11,636 bases of DNA from an uncultured Plesiomonas sp. Lineage in GTDB: Bacteria; Pseudomonadota; Gammaproteobacteria; Enterobacterales; CAMTGL01. This document shows, in pieces, positions 1 to 5,723 of this stretch. Within the stretch, counting starts at the first letter, position 1; each line of letters opens with the position of its first letter. The notes under the pieces were generated by a model. The model saw nothing but the letters and a program-made list of their open reading frames with translations, ran no database searches and was not told where the DNA came from. The translations under genes and the position numbers were made by a program. Location: the NCBI GenBank assembly GCA_947071955.1, contig CAMTGL010000042.1, forward strand, positions 1 to 11,636, read 5' to 3'.

Positions 1-55
1 GAATAGCTGAATAGCTGAATAGCTGAATAGCTGAATAGCTGAATAGCTGAATAGC
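1..55. repeat. Tandem array of an 8-bp unit (GAATAGCT), about 6.9 copies, cut by the window edge
   Basis: Six exact copies of GAATAGCT occupy 1-48 and a seventh matches at 7 of 8 positions (49-55) before the pattern breaks. The array begins at base 1, so its true left end is outside the window. The plus strand has a stop in every frame within the unit (TAG, TGA). The minus strand has none in any frame and would encode a repeating octapeptide LFSYSAIQ. An ATG lies on the minus strand at 57-55, directly before the array, so a minus-strand reading frame could start there and run out of the window. Only a weak GAG sits upstream as a possible ribosome site. Eight is not a multiple of three, so copy-number change would shift any frame read through it. 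Confidence 0.9.
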
Positions 56-100
56 ATAAATATTGTACTCAAATGCGGTGTGGTGATAACGCTCATAAAC

Positions 101-151
101 GCAAAGCTGTTTCTAAACGATATAACTGTGATGAAAAAATAACAGCTTTGC
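101..151. repeat. Perfect 11-bp inverted repeat with a 29-nt loop
   Basis: GCAAAGCTGTT at 101-111 is exactly complementary to AACAGCTTTGC at 141-151. There is no T-run after either arm, so it does not look like an intrinsic terminator. It lies in a gene-free stretch (58-302) that otherwise holds only the terminator at 181-216. I see no reading frame with a ribosome site here. It may be a transcript hairpin or a protein-binding site; the role is unknown. Confidence 0.6.
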
Positions 152-177
152 TGAGATAACGCCTCAAGCAACAGACC

Positions 178-216
178 GAAAAAAGCCTCAATGCATTTAC
201 ATTGAGGCTTTTCTTT
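178..216. terminator. Bidirectional intrinsic terminator downstream of phbB
   Basis: The 13-bp perfect stem AAAAGCCTCAATG (181-193) pairs with 200-212 around a 6-nt loop. It is followed by TTTTCTTT on the plus strand and by a run of six T on the minus strand. It lies about 90 nt beyond the phbB stop on the minus strand, so it probably ends that transcript. It can also stop transcription entering from the left. Confidence 0.85.
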
Positions 217-302
217 TGAGTATCACTTTAGAACTCTGTTTATTTTATCTCTATCTTTACTTCTATTTTTGCAATTTTACGTGTGCCATTTATTGTGGCA
301 GG

Positions 303-1049
303 TTAATCCATGTACTGGCCGCCGTTCATGGCTAAATTTGCACCGGTAATAAAACCCGCTTCAGGTGCTGCCAAGAACGCCACTGAACGGGCAACTTCAC
401 TTGCCTGGCCAAAGCGCTGTACCGGAATTTGCTTGCGGATACTTTCACGAATTGGCTCATCAATGGCCAAGATCATGTCTGTTTCAATATAACCAGGGGA
501 GATGCAATTAACGGTGATCCCTTTTGATGCGGTTTCTTGTGCCAGTGATTTGCTAAAACCATACATCGCTGCTTTTGCTGCTGCATAGTTACACTGACCA
601 AACTGCCCTTTTTGCCCATTAATCGATGAAATATTGATAATACGGCCATACTGACGCTCAAGCATCGGATTAATGACGGCACGTGACAGGTTAAATACGC
701 TATCTAGGTTTACGGAGAGCACTTCATCCCATTGATTACGGCTCATTTTACGCAAAGTGCCATCGCGCGTGATACCGGCATTATTAACCAGTACGGCTAT
801 CTGGCCGACGGTCTCTTCGATATCCAAAATCGTACGCTGGCATACATCAAAATCACTGACATCAAATGCACGTAAAACAATATTGAGATTGTTTTGCTCT
901 ATTTCTTGTGCAAATTCACGCGCATTGCTACCTTCAAGACTGGTGCAGCCTGCAATAACGGTAAAGCCTTCAACCGCCATGCGACGACAAATTTCACGCC
1001 CAATACCACCCGCACCACCAGTAACCAAACATACTTGCGACTTATCCAT
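303..1049 (-). CDS. phbB: Acetoacetyl-CoA reductase, short-chain dehydrogenase (PhaB/PhbB type)
   Basis: This protein of 248 residues is a short-chain dehydrogenase/reductase. The family reduces acetoacetyl-CoA to (R)-3-hydroxybutyryl-CoA with NADPH, the second step of polyhydroxybutyrate synthesis in the cytosol. Visible are the cofactor loop TGGAGGIG (residues 10-17), NNAG (89-92) and the catalytic set S142, Y155, K159. The stretch SSINGQKGQFGQ followed by NY (141-155) is typical of PhaB rather than of FabG. The start is ATG at 1049, which has GAGGA seven bases upstream; an in-frame TTG six bases earlier would overlap that site. No phaA, phaC or phasin gene lies in the window, so the gene stands alone here. 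The transcript probably ends at the terminator at 178-216. A FabG-like role in fatty acid synthesis is the main alternative. Confidence 0.88.
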   Translation of the reverse strand: MDKSQVCLVTGGAGGIGREICRRMAVEGFTVIAGCTSLEGSNAREFAQEIEQNNLNIVLRAFDVSDFDVCQRTILDIEETVGQIAVLVNNAGITRDGTLRKMSRNQWDEVLSVNLDSVFNLSRAVINPMLERQYGRIINISSINGQKGQFGQCNYAAAKAAMYGFSKSLAQETASKGITVNCISPGYIETDMILAIDEPIRESIRKQIPVQRFGQASEVARSVAFLAAPEAGFITGANLAMNGGQYMD

Positions 1050-1454
1050 GAGCAAGTCCTCATCCGTGTATAGTGTAAAATAAACGTTAATTTCACTGCA
1101 TTATCAGTTTATTACCCAGATAGTTTCGGGGATTAATCGGAAAATATCATGAGGTAACAAGGTTGCGAACAATATTCTGAGACAACACGAAACATCATTT
1201 CCACGTTCAATATTCCCACCTGAAAATAAGCGGCATAAATGCAGGAAGAGTGCGTTATCTGACAATATTTGTCGTAACATGACCGTGCAATAAATAAATG
1301 ATCAACAGTAATCATGCGAACTACTGCATGCTACTTACTGAATATTTCACTATAGTGACCGTATGCACAAGACTTTATATAAAAAGAGACTATGTAGCGC
1401 CTGCCTCTATACCAAAAATAAAATTAGGCGCTAATTACTTGATTTATTGTTTAA
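1050..1454. other. Gene-free stretch between phbB and the nif3 gene
   Basis: These 405 bp are AT-rich. The short open frames on either strand lack ribosome sites and recognisable protein. It must hold the phbB promoter on the minus strand, but no convincing -35/-10 pair stands out; TACACT about 25 bases before the start codon is only a weak -10 candidate. Two small symmetric elements are present: the perfect 12-bp palindrome TCACTATAGTGA (1347-1358), and an 8-bp inverted repeat TAGCGCCT/AGGCGCTA (1395-1402 and 1426-1433, 23-nt loop). The inverted repeat lies just beyond the nif3 stop and could be a poor terminator for it. No RNA gene is recognised. Confidence 0.6.
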
Positions 1455-2222
1455 CTAGACGGGGTTTTCAATATCAATAAACGTAACCTGTAAACCGTAT
1501 GCGCAGTGCAGCCACTCACCAAGGGCTTTTACACCAAAACGCTCAGTAGCATGGTGGCCTGCTGCAAAAAAATGGATACCCATTTCGCGTGCCACGTGGA
1601 TGGTCTGCTCAGAGGCTTCACCGGTGATAAATGCATCTACCCCCACTTCTGCGGCCTGTTCAATATAGCTCTGGCCCCCGCCAGTACACCAGGCTACGCG
1701 TTGGATCAGTGCCGGTGCATTATCACTGCTGCACTGTAACGGTGTACGCTGCAATACATGGGTGAGCCGCTCATTAAGTTGTTCAGGTGCTATCGGCAGG
1801 GTAAATTGGCCCTGTAGCGCTACTGAAAAACGGTTATCAGGCTCTAATCCACCGCTTACCTCAATACCAAGGTGCTGGGCCAGTTGCGCGTTATTGCCTA
1901 AGACGGGGTGTACGTCGAGTGGCAAATGGTAGGCTAACAGGTTGATATCATTCAACAGCAAGGTTTTTAAACGCTGTTTTTTCATGCCTTTGATAACCGG
2001 TGATTCATTTTTCCAGAAATAACCATGGTGTACGAGAATGGCATCAGCCTCTTGATCTACCGCTGCATCAATCAAAGACTGACTGGCTGTTACGCCGGTA
2101 ATGATCCGTTTGATTTCAGAGCGGCCTTCTACTTGTAACCCGTTGGGACAGTAATCGCGAATCGCGTTGACACTAAGTTCACTGTTGAGTAGGCGTTCTA
2201 ATTCGGTGTTTTTCATCATCAT
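1455..2222 (-). CDS. ybgI: NIF3/DUF34 family dinuclear-metal protein, YbgI type
   Basis: This is a NIF3-like protein, often labelled GTP cyclohydrolase 1 type 2 homolog. The E. coli protein YbgI is a toroidal hexamer with a two-metal site; its true substrate is unsettled. Counting from the third ATG, the metal ligands expected for the family are present: H63 and H64 in VHHG, H97, D101, then H221 and E225 in HHATE. The length of 253-255 residues is close to the E. coli 247. Three ATG codons follow each other at 2222-2214. The E. coli protein begins MKNTELE, matching the third ATG, so the true start may be 2216. No Shine-Dalgarno sequence precedes any of them. A consensus TATAAT lies only 11 bases upstream, so the mRNA may be nearly leaderless. 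In E. coli this gene also lies near phr. Confidence 0.9.
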   Translation of the reverse strand: MMMKNTELERLLNSELSVNAIRDYCPNGLQVEGRSEIKRIITGVTASQSLIDAAVDQEADAILVHHGYFWKNESPVIKGMKKQRLKTLLLNDINLLAYHLPLDVHPVLGNNAQLAQHLGIEVSGGLEPDNRFSVALQGQFTLPIAPEQLNERLTHVLQRTPLQCSSDNAPALIQRVAWCTGGGQSYIEQAAEVGVDAFITGEASEQTIHVAREMGIHFFAAGHHATERFGVKALGEWLHCAYGLQVTFIDIENPV

Positions 2223-2233
2223 AGTGGGTTGTT

Positions 2234-2239
2234 ATTATA
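2234..2239 (-). promoter_or_regulatory. Consensus -10 hexamer (TATAAT) just upstream of ybgI
   Basis: The minus strand reads CACTATAATAACAACCCACT and then ATG. The hexamer is a perfect sigma-70 -10 match. No good -35 is found 16-18 bases upstream, and no extended -10 TGn is present. Transcription would start roughly 5 bases before the first ATG, giving a very short leader. Confidence 0.4.
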
Positions 2240-2315
2240 GTGAGCTGTTATTACAGATAGGAAGTGTCGAAGGTTTGCATCATACCATGCTCAGTTTTTA
2301 ACAAAATAAGGAGCA

Positions 2316-2345
2316 AAACGGTAAATTTGTTAAATTTTACCGTTT
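2316..2345 (-). terminator. AT-rich hairpin after phrB, weak terminator
   Basis: AAACGGTAAA (2316-2325) pairs perfectly with TTTACCGTTT (2336-2345), and three further A-T pairs are possible inside with one bulged base. It sits 26 nt past the phrB stop. The T-run on the minus strand is only TTTT and the stem is AT-rich, so termination may be inefficient and some read-through into ybgI is plausible. Confidence 0.5.
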
Positions 2346-2371
2346 GAGTTAAACCTTGAAATATTTATGGG

Positions 2372-3805
2372 TCATGCTTTTGAAAACAGTTTTGCCTGCT
2401 CAAACGCAGCCAATGTCTCTTTGCGGGCCAGAGTGTGATCAACAATTGGTAAAGGATATTCCAGTACGGTTTGTGTTTTCTCTGCCCACAGGTGCGGGGT
2501 ATGAATAAATTTATCCGGTACGTTACTCAATTCAGGCAGCCACTCGCGGATAAAGTGGCCTTGTGGATCAAACCGCTGCCCTTGTGTTGTCGGGTTAAAG
2601 ATACGGAAATAAGGTGTGGAATCGGTACCGGTAGAAGCAGACCATTGCCACCCACCATTGTTAGCAGCAAGGTTGCCATCAATTAGTTGCTGCATGAAAT
2701 AACGCTCACCTAAACGCCAATCAAGCCGTAAATCTTTGGTAAAAAAGCTGGCGGTAATCATGCGTAAACGGTTGTGCATCCAGCCGGTGGCATTGAGTTG
2801 GCGCATAGCAGCGTCAACAATCGGGTAGCCCGTATTTCCCTGTTGCCATGCGTTTAATAAGGTAGTGTCATCTCTCCATGGAACATGATCCGTCCAGGTA
2901 ATAAACGGCTGATAACGACATAGTTTCGGGTAGGCCACCAGCAGATGGTGGTAAAACTCCCGCCAAATCAGCTCATTTAACCAGCTAAAACACCCTGTCC
3001 CCTCTCTGCTCCAGTCATCAGGATGTGCCAATCGCAACCGGTTGAGACACTGACGTACTGAGAGTACGCCTGCACTTAAATAGGCTGATAAACGGCTGGT
3101 TGCTGGTAGTGCGGGAATATCACGCAACTGCTGATAATCAGGCGCATGTTGATGGCAAAACAGACGTAAGCGCTGTAGTGCGGCCTTTTCTCCTGCCGGA
3201 AAAAAAGGATTGGTTTCACACGGATAGCTAAAAGGTTGTACGGTATCAGTAATCAGCGCATCCGCCTCAGATACAACACGTATGGCCGGTGCCGGTAAAC
3301 ATTGTGTATCGCAAGAGAAAAGCTGCGCGAGTAGAGCACGGCGAAATGGAGTAAAGACTTTAAACATCTCACCACAGGCAGTTTTTACCGTTCCAGGTAT
3401 GGTTAATAACTGATCATCAAACGCATGACACTGCACATTGGGTGTAAGCGCGTTGATCACTGCTGCATCACGCTGTTGCTCATTCCACTCATATTGACGG
3501 TTAAAAAACAGTGCATCAATACTGTTATCTGTAACCACAGTTGCCAGTGCCACCGGAACATCAGCAAAAGAGCCAACTTCACGATACAAAAAATGAATGT
3601 TCAATGTGGCCAGCTGTTCGGCAAGTTGTTCAACATTTTGCCGGATAAACTCAGCCTGACGCGGTGACATGGCATGCTCTACCCACTGCTGGGGAGTAGC
3701 AATAAACAGTGCAAAAACGTGTGCTTCCGGATCAGCACACGCGGCAGAAAGCGCTCGGTTATCGAGTGCGCGTAAATCATGCCTAAACCAGACCAAATGA
3801 TTCAT
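2372..3805 (-). CDS. phrB: Deoxyribodipyrimidine photolyase (CPD class I)
   Basis: This 477-residue flavoenzyme splits cyclobutane pyrimidine dimers in DNA using blue light absorbed by FADH-, with an antenna cofactor (folate in E. coli). The N-terminal Rossmann antenna domain covers about residues 1-135, with the signature WFRHDLR at 6-12. The FAD-binding helical domain fills the C-terminal half, with LNELIWREFY (276-285), GWMHNR (341-346) and the GGWQWSASTGTD block (384-395). The electron-transfer tryptophans known in E. coli as W306, W359 and W382 correspond to W310, W363 and W386, and the dimer-contacting W277 corresponds to W281. All active-site elements are intact and the length matches E. 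coli (472). The ATG at 3805 has only a distant AGGA, so initiation may be weak. Upstream lies the YbgA-type gene, as in E. coli. Confidence 0.96.
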   Translation of the reverse strand: MNHLVWFRHDLRALDNRALSAACADPEAHVFALFIATPQQWVEHAMSPRQAEFIRQNVEQLAEQLATLNIHFLYREVGSFADVPVALATVVTDNSIDALFFNRQYEWNEQQRDAAVINALTPNVQCHAFDDQLLTIPGTVKTACGEMFKVFTPFRRALLAQLFSCDTQCLPAPAIRVVSEADALITDTVQPFSYPCETNPFFPAGEKAALQRLRLFCHQHAPDYQQLRDIPALPATSRLSAYLSAGVLSVRQCLNRLRLAHPDDWSREGTGCFSWLNELIWREFYHHLLVAYPKLCRYQPFITWTDHVPWRDDTTLLNAWQQGNTGYPIVDAAMRQLNATGWMHNRLRMITASFFTKDLRLDWRLGERYFMQQLIDGNLAANNGGWQWSASTGTDSTPYFRIFNPTTQGQRFDPQGHFIREWLPELSNVPDKFIHTPHLWAEKTQTVLEYPLPIVDHTLARKETLAAFEQAKLFSKA

Positions 3806-3835
3806 ATAGGGGTATCATCCTATTCTATATTATTG

Positions 3836-3841
3836 ATTATA
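3836..3841 (-). promoter_or_regulatory. Possible -10 hexamer (TATAAT) for phrB
   Basis: A perfect TATAAT on the minus strand lies about 30 bases before the phrB ATG, in a very AT-rich stretch. No convincing -35 is spaced 16-18 bases upstream, so it would need an activator or is fortuitous. It would allow phrB to be expressed apart from the upstream DUF523-DUF1722 gene. Confidence 0.3.
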
Positions 3842-3904
3842 TTGATTAAGTATAGATGTACTGATAGGTAGAACGTTGAGAAGCAAAGATGATTTAATAA
3901 GGAG

Positions 3905-3942
3905 AACCGTATCGATAAAACGGGTTGTAAACCGATACGGTT
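3905..3942. repeat. Perfect 10-bp inverted repeat between the DUF523-DUF1722 gene and phrB
   Basis: AACCGTATCG (3905-3914) is complementary to CGATACGGTT (3933-3942), with an 18-nt loop. It lies 28 bases past the stop of the upstream gene. After the stem the minus strand reads TCTCCTTATTAAA, without a continuous T-run, so it is at best an attenuating hairpin in the 165-bp gap before phrB. Confidence 0.5.
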
Positions 3943-3970
3943 AGGCTGATTTCGCTGCCACTCAGAGAGA

Positions 3971-4921
3971 TTAACTGCCGTAACGAAGCAGTAGTGCTTC
4001 AGGATAGGGATCAAAATAGACTTGCTGCCCTAAATATTCATCAGGGTGCTCTTGCAGGTAATGGCGCAGCAAGGTTACGGGTGCAAGCAAGGGCTGTGTG
4101 CCTAAGCGGTAACGTTCAATCAAACCAGAAAGCTCTGCACGTTGTTTTTCAGTGAGCTTCTCGGTGAAGTAGCCCTGAATATGATACAGCACATTGGTGT
4201 GGTTACGGCGTGAGGCTCTGTAGGTGAGTGCAGCCATCAGTTTATTACGGTATTCAATCAACAATTGATCAAAAGGCATGGCATCAAGATCGGCAATCAT
4301 TTTACCCAATGCACGATATTCGGCCTGATTATGCGCCAAAAGTAGCAATTTATAGCGGCTGTGAAATGCTACTAGCTTACCGCGCGTCATACCCGCAGCA
4401 CAGTGCTGATTGTAATCATGTAGGGCAAAAATACGGGTAACGAAATTCTCGCGCAGCACCGGATCGTTTAAGCGTCCGTCTTCTTCTACCGGCAACCACG
4501 GCAGTTTTTCCATCAACGTACGGGTAAACATACCAATGCCACTTTTTTCTGCATTTTTGCCTTCGGCATCATACACTTTCACCCGCTCCATGCCGCAAGA
4601 GGGGGACTTGGCACAGACAATATAACCGCACAAATGACTCAGCTCAGGCACTTTATTCTGCGCAAATGCTGACATCGCATCAGTTACATCAATATCGTGC
4701 TGACTGCTACCTACCAGCCGAACGCCCTGTTCGGCGTGGATCAGCCGAATTGCGGGGCGTGGGCTAGGTAAACCAATCGCCATCTCTGGGCAAACGGGGT
4801 AATACCGCACGTACGGCTTTAAATCATCCGTCGCGAAAACCAGCCGTTTATGACCGCCATCAAACCGTACTTTTTCGCCCAGTGTACAGGCACTAATACC
4901 AATCGGGATTAATGTACTCAT
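3971..4921 (-). CDS. ybgA: DUF523-DUF1722 fusion protein (YbgA type; TudS-like Fe-S N-terminal domain)
   Basis: This 316-residue protein fuses two domains. The N-terminal half (about 1-150) is DUF523, starting with the family signature CTLGEKVRFDGGHK (C12). Further conserved cysteines are C44 in YPVCPE and the cluster CGYIVCAKSPSCG (C98, C103, C109). DUF523 includes TudS, a [4Fe-4S] enzyme that removes sulfur from 2-thiouracil; these cysteines fit a three-cysteine cluster, but the substrate here is not known. The C-terminal half (about 165-310) is DUF1722, the only domain in E. coli YbgA, with the FHSRYKLLLLAHN motif. The start is ATG 4921, which has GGAGGT six bases upstream; an in-frame ATG at 4927 directly abuts that site and is unlikely. 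It sits upstream of phrB, as in E. coli. Desulfuration of thio-bases in DNA or RNA damage is a reasonable guess only. Confidence 0.88.
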   Translation of the reverse strand: MSTLIPIGISACTLGEKVRFDGGHKRLVFATDDLKPYVRYYPVCPEMAIGLPSPRPAIRLIHAEQGVRLVGSSQHDIDVTDAMSAFAQNKVPELSHLCGYIVCAKSPSCGMERVKVYDAEGKNAEKSGIGMFTRTLMEKLPWLPVEEDGRLNDPVLRENFVTRIFALHDYNQHCAAGMTRGKLVAFHSRYKLLLLAHNQAEYRALGKMIADLDAMPFDQLLIEYRNKLMAALTYRASRRNHTNVLYHIQGYFTEKLTEKQRAELSGLIERYRLGTQPLLAPVTLLRHYLQEHPDEYLGQQVYFDPYPEALLLRYGS

Positions 4922-4958
4922 CGTCATACCTCCATGCAGACAACACTTTATTTCTCAA

Positions 4959-4987
4959 TTTATACATGTAAAGCAGCCGGCTGCTTA
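4959..4987 (-). promoter_or_regulatory. Putative promoter with perfect palindromes upstream of ybgA
   Basis: On the minus strand a TATAAA (-10, 4964-4959) is preceded after 17 bp by TAAGCA, a poor -35. The spacer and -35 are covered by AAGCAGCCGGCTGCTT (4971-4986), a perfect 16-bp palindrome, and next to it is TACATGTA (4963-4970), an 8-bp palindrome. The position is that of an operator or activator site of a dimeric regulator. The regulator is not identifiable from the window. Confidence 0.4.
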
Positions 4988-5113
4988 ACGATTTTATGAA
5001 TAACCGGTGGGTATCAAAGCAGAGTATATACACTATGAAGGATATTTTTAGCCTGTATATTCAGTTTGATGCAAAATTGCAGGGCTATACCATTTTTCCA
5101 TAAATTTTTGCCA

Positions 5114-5145
5114 TAAAAAAAGCCTTCATCACTATGAAGGCTTTT
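5114..5145 (-). terminator. Intrinsic terminator of ybfA
   Basis: A perfect 12-bp stem, AAAAGCCTTCAT (5118-5129) with 5134-5145, closes a 4-nt loop. On the minus strand it is followed by seven T (5120-5114). It lies 56 nt past the ybfA stop and separates ybfA from the ybgA promoter. Confidence 0.85.
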
Positions 5146-5200
5146 CCTGTTCTTACAACGCAATGATTAGATAAACACTGCACTATAAACAAAAAGGTTA

Positions 5201-5401
5201 TTAATAAAAATCGCGGATGCTGCGCTCTGAGCTAGCCAACCAGACCGGCTTGCTGCTGGTTTTGCTCCAGACACGGTGTAAATAACTATAAAAACGAGCA
5301 CGGTTAGGATGAAAAGCCATCACAGGCAATGCCAGAGAGCCTGCAACCAATACGCCAGTACGGCGCAGAAGAACCTGAGCAAGTGGAAACTTCTGGTACA
5401 T
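5201..5401 (-). CDS. ybfA: Small membrane-associated protein YbfA (DUF2517)
   Basis: The 66-residue product matches E. coli YbfA (68 residues) over its whole length. The shared core RARFYSYLHRVWSKTS (34-49) is followed by KPVW and ends in DFY. An uncharged stretch at about 15-30 (TGVLVAGSLALPVMAF), preceded by two arginines, suggests one short membrane segment. The function is unknown. ATG 5401 is preceded by GGAGGG six bases upstream, an excellent ribosome site. A longer in-frame start at 5491 would add 30 residues with no homology and a frame running through that site, so it is rejected. The gene has its own terminator (5114-5145) and is monocistronic. In E. coli it lies between kdp and ybgA, consistent with its place here beside ybgA. 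Confidence 0.85.
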   Translation of the reverse strand: MYQKFPLAQVLLRRTGVLVAGSLALPVMAFHPNRARFYSYLHRVWSKTSSKPVWLASSERSIRDFY

Positions 5402-5576
5402 AGAACACCCTCCAAACAAGAAATTATTCTTAATTTTATGAGGTTCAGTGTAATCAGTAATACGTAAGTTTACTACACATTTTTTAATCAATTTGTGCTG
5501 AAAGGCGGCAGTTATGGGCTATTTTCGTAATTATTTTACAAAAGCAAACATAATAAAAACAATTTGGTAACGCAAT
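5402..5576. other. AT-rich upstream region of ybfA
   Basis: This stretch between ybfA and the pgm terminator must contain the ybfA promoter on the minus strand. It is AT-rich and offers several weak -10 candidates (for example AATAAT about 30 bases before the ATG with TTACAC 19 bases further up), none convincing. No gene, RNA or repeat is recognised. Confidence 0.4.
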
Positions 5577-5611
5577 AAAAAAAGCACACGTTCAAAAACA
5601 GTGTGCTTTTT
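5577..5611 (-). terminator. Intrinsic terminator of the seqA-pgm operon
   Basis: AAAGCACAC (5581-5589) pairs perfectly with GTGTGCTTT (5601-5609), extended by flanking A/T pairs, around an 11-nt loop. On the minus strand the stem runs into TTTTTTTATT. It is the first T-tailed hairpin after pgm, about 113 nt past the stop. The plus-strand side also has a five-T tail. Confidence 0.8.
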
Positions 5612-5653
5612 ATCTGTGCTAACTAACGGCTGCTTATTGCGTAATATTGGATA

Positions 5654-5698
5654 GATGACGATGACAGATATGCGCTAAAGCATGAATGTCTCGTCATC
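5654..5698. repeat. Long imperfect stem-loop in the pgm 3' untranslated region
   Basis: The outer stem is GATGACGA (5654-5661) with TCGTCATC (5691-5698). After one bulged T it continues GACA/TGTC, then a symmetric 3-nt internal loop, then ATGC/GCAT around a 6-nt loop. In all 16 base pairs are formed over 45 nt. There is no T-tail, so this is not a terminator. It lies between the pgm stop and its terminator, where it could protect the mRNA 3' end or be an isolated REP-like element. No second copy was found in the window by eye. Confidence 0.55.
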
Positions 5699-5723
5699 CC
5701 CCATAAGTACTGCCCTTTTCTCT

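Noticed and set aside
1..55. CRISPR-like array
   Set aside because: The 8-bp units are directly contiguous with no spacers, so this is a simple tandem repeat.
1050..1055. TTG start for phbB at 1055
   Set aside because: The GAGGA ribosome site would be only about one base away; ATG 1049 has correct spacing.
1133..1480. Two overlapping 60-residue open frames, one per strand
   Set aside because: No ribosome site, no recognisable protein, unusual composition; chance frames in AT-rich DNA.
5018..5035. AGTATATACACT near-palindrome as a LexA-type or regulator site
   Set aside because: Lacks CTG/CAG ends and is imperfect; typical of AT-rich spacer DNA.
5402..5491. 30-residue N-terminal extension of ybfA
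   Set aside because: It would translate through the GGAGGG ribosome site that serves ATG 5401, and has no match in E. coli YbfA.
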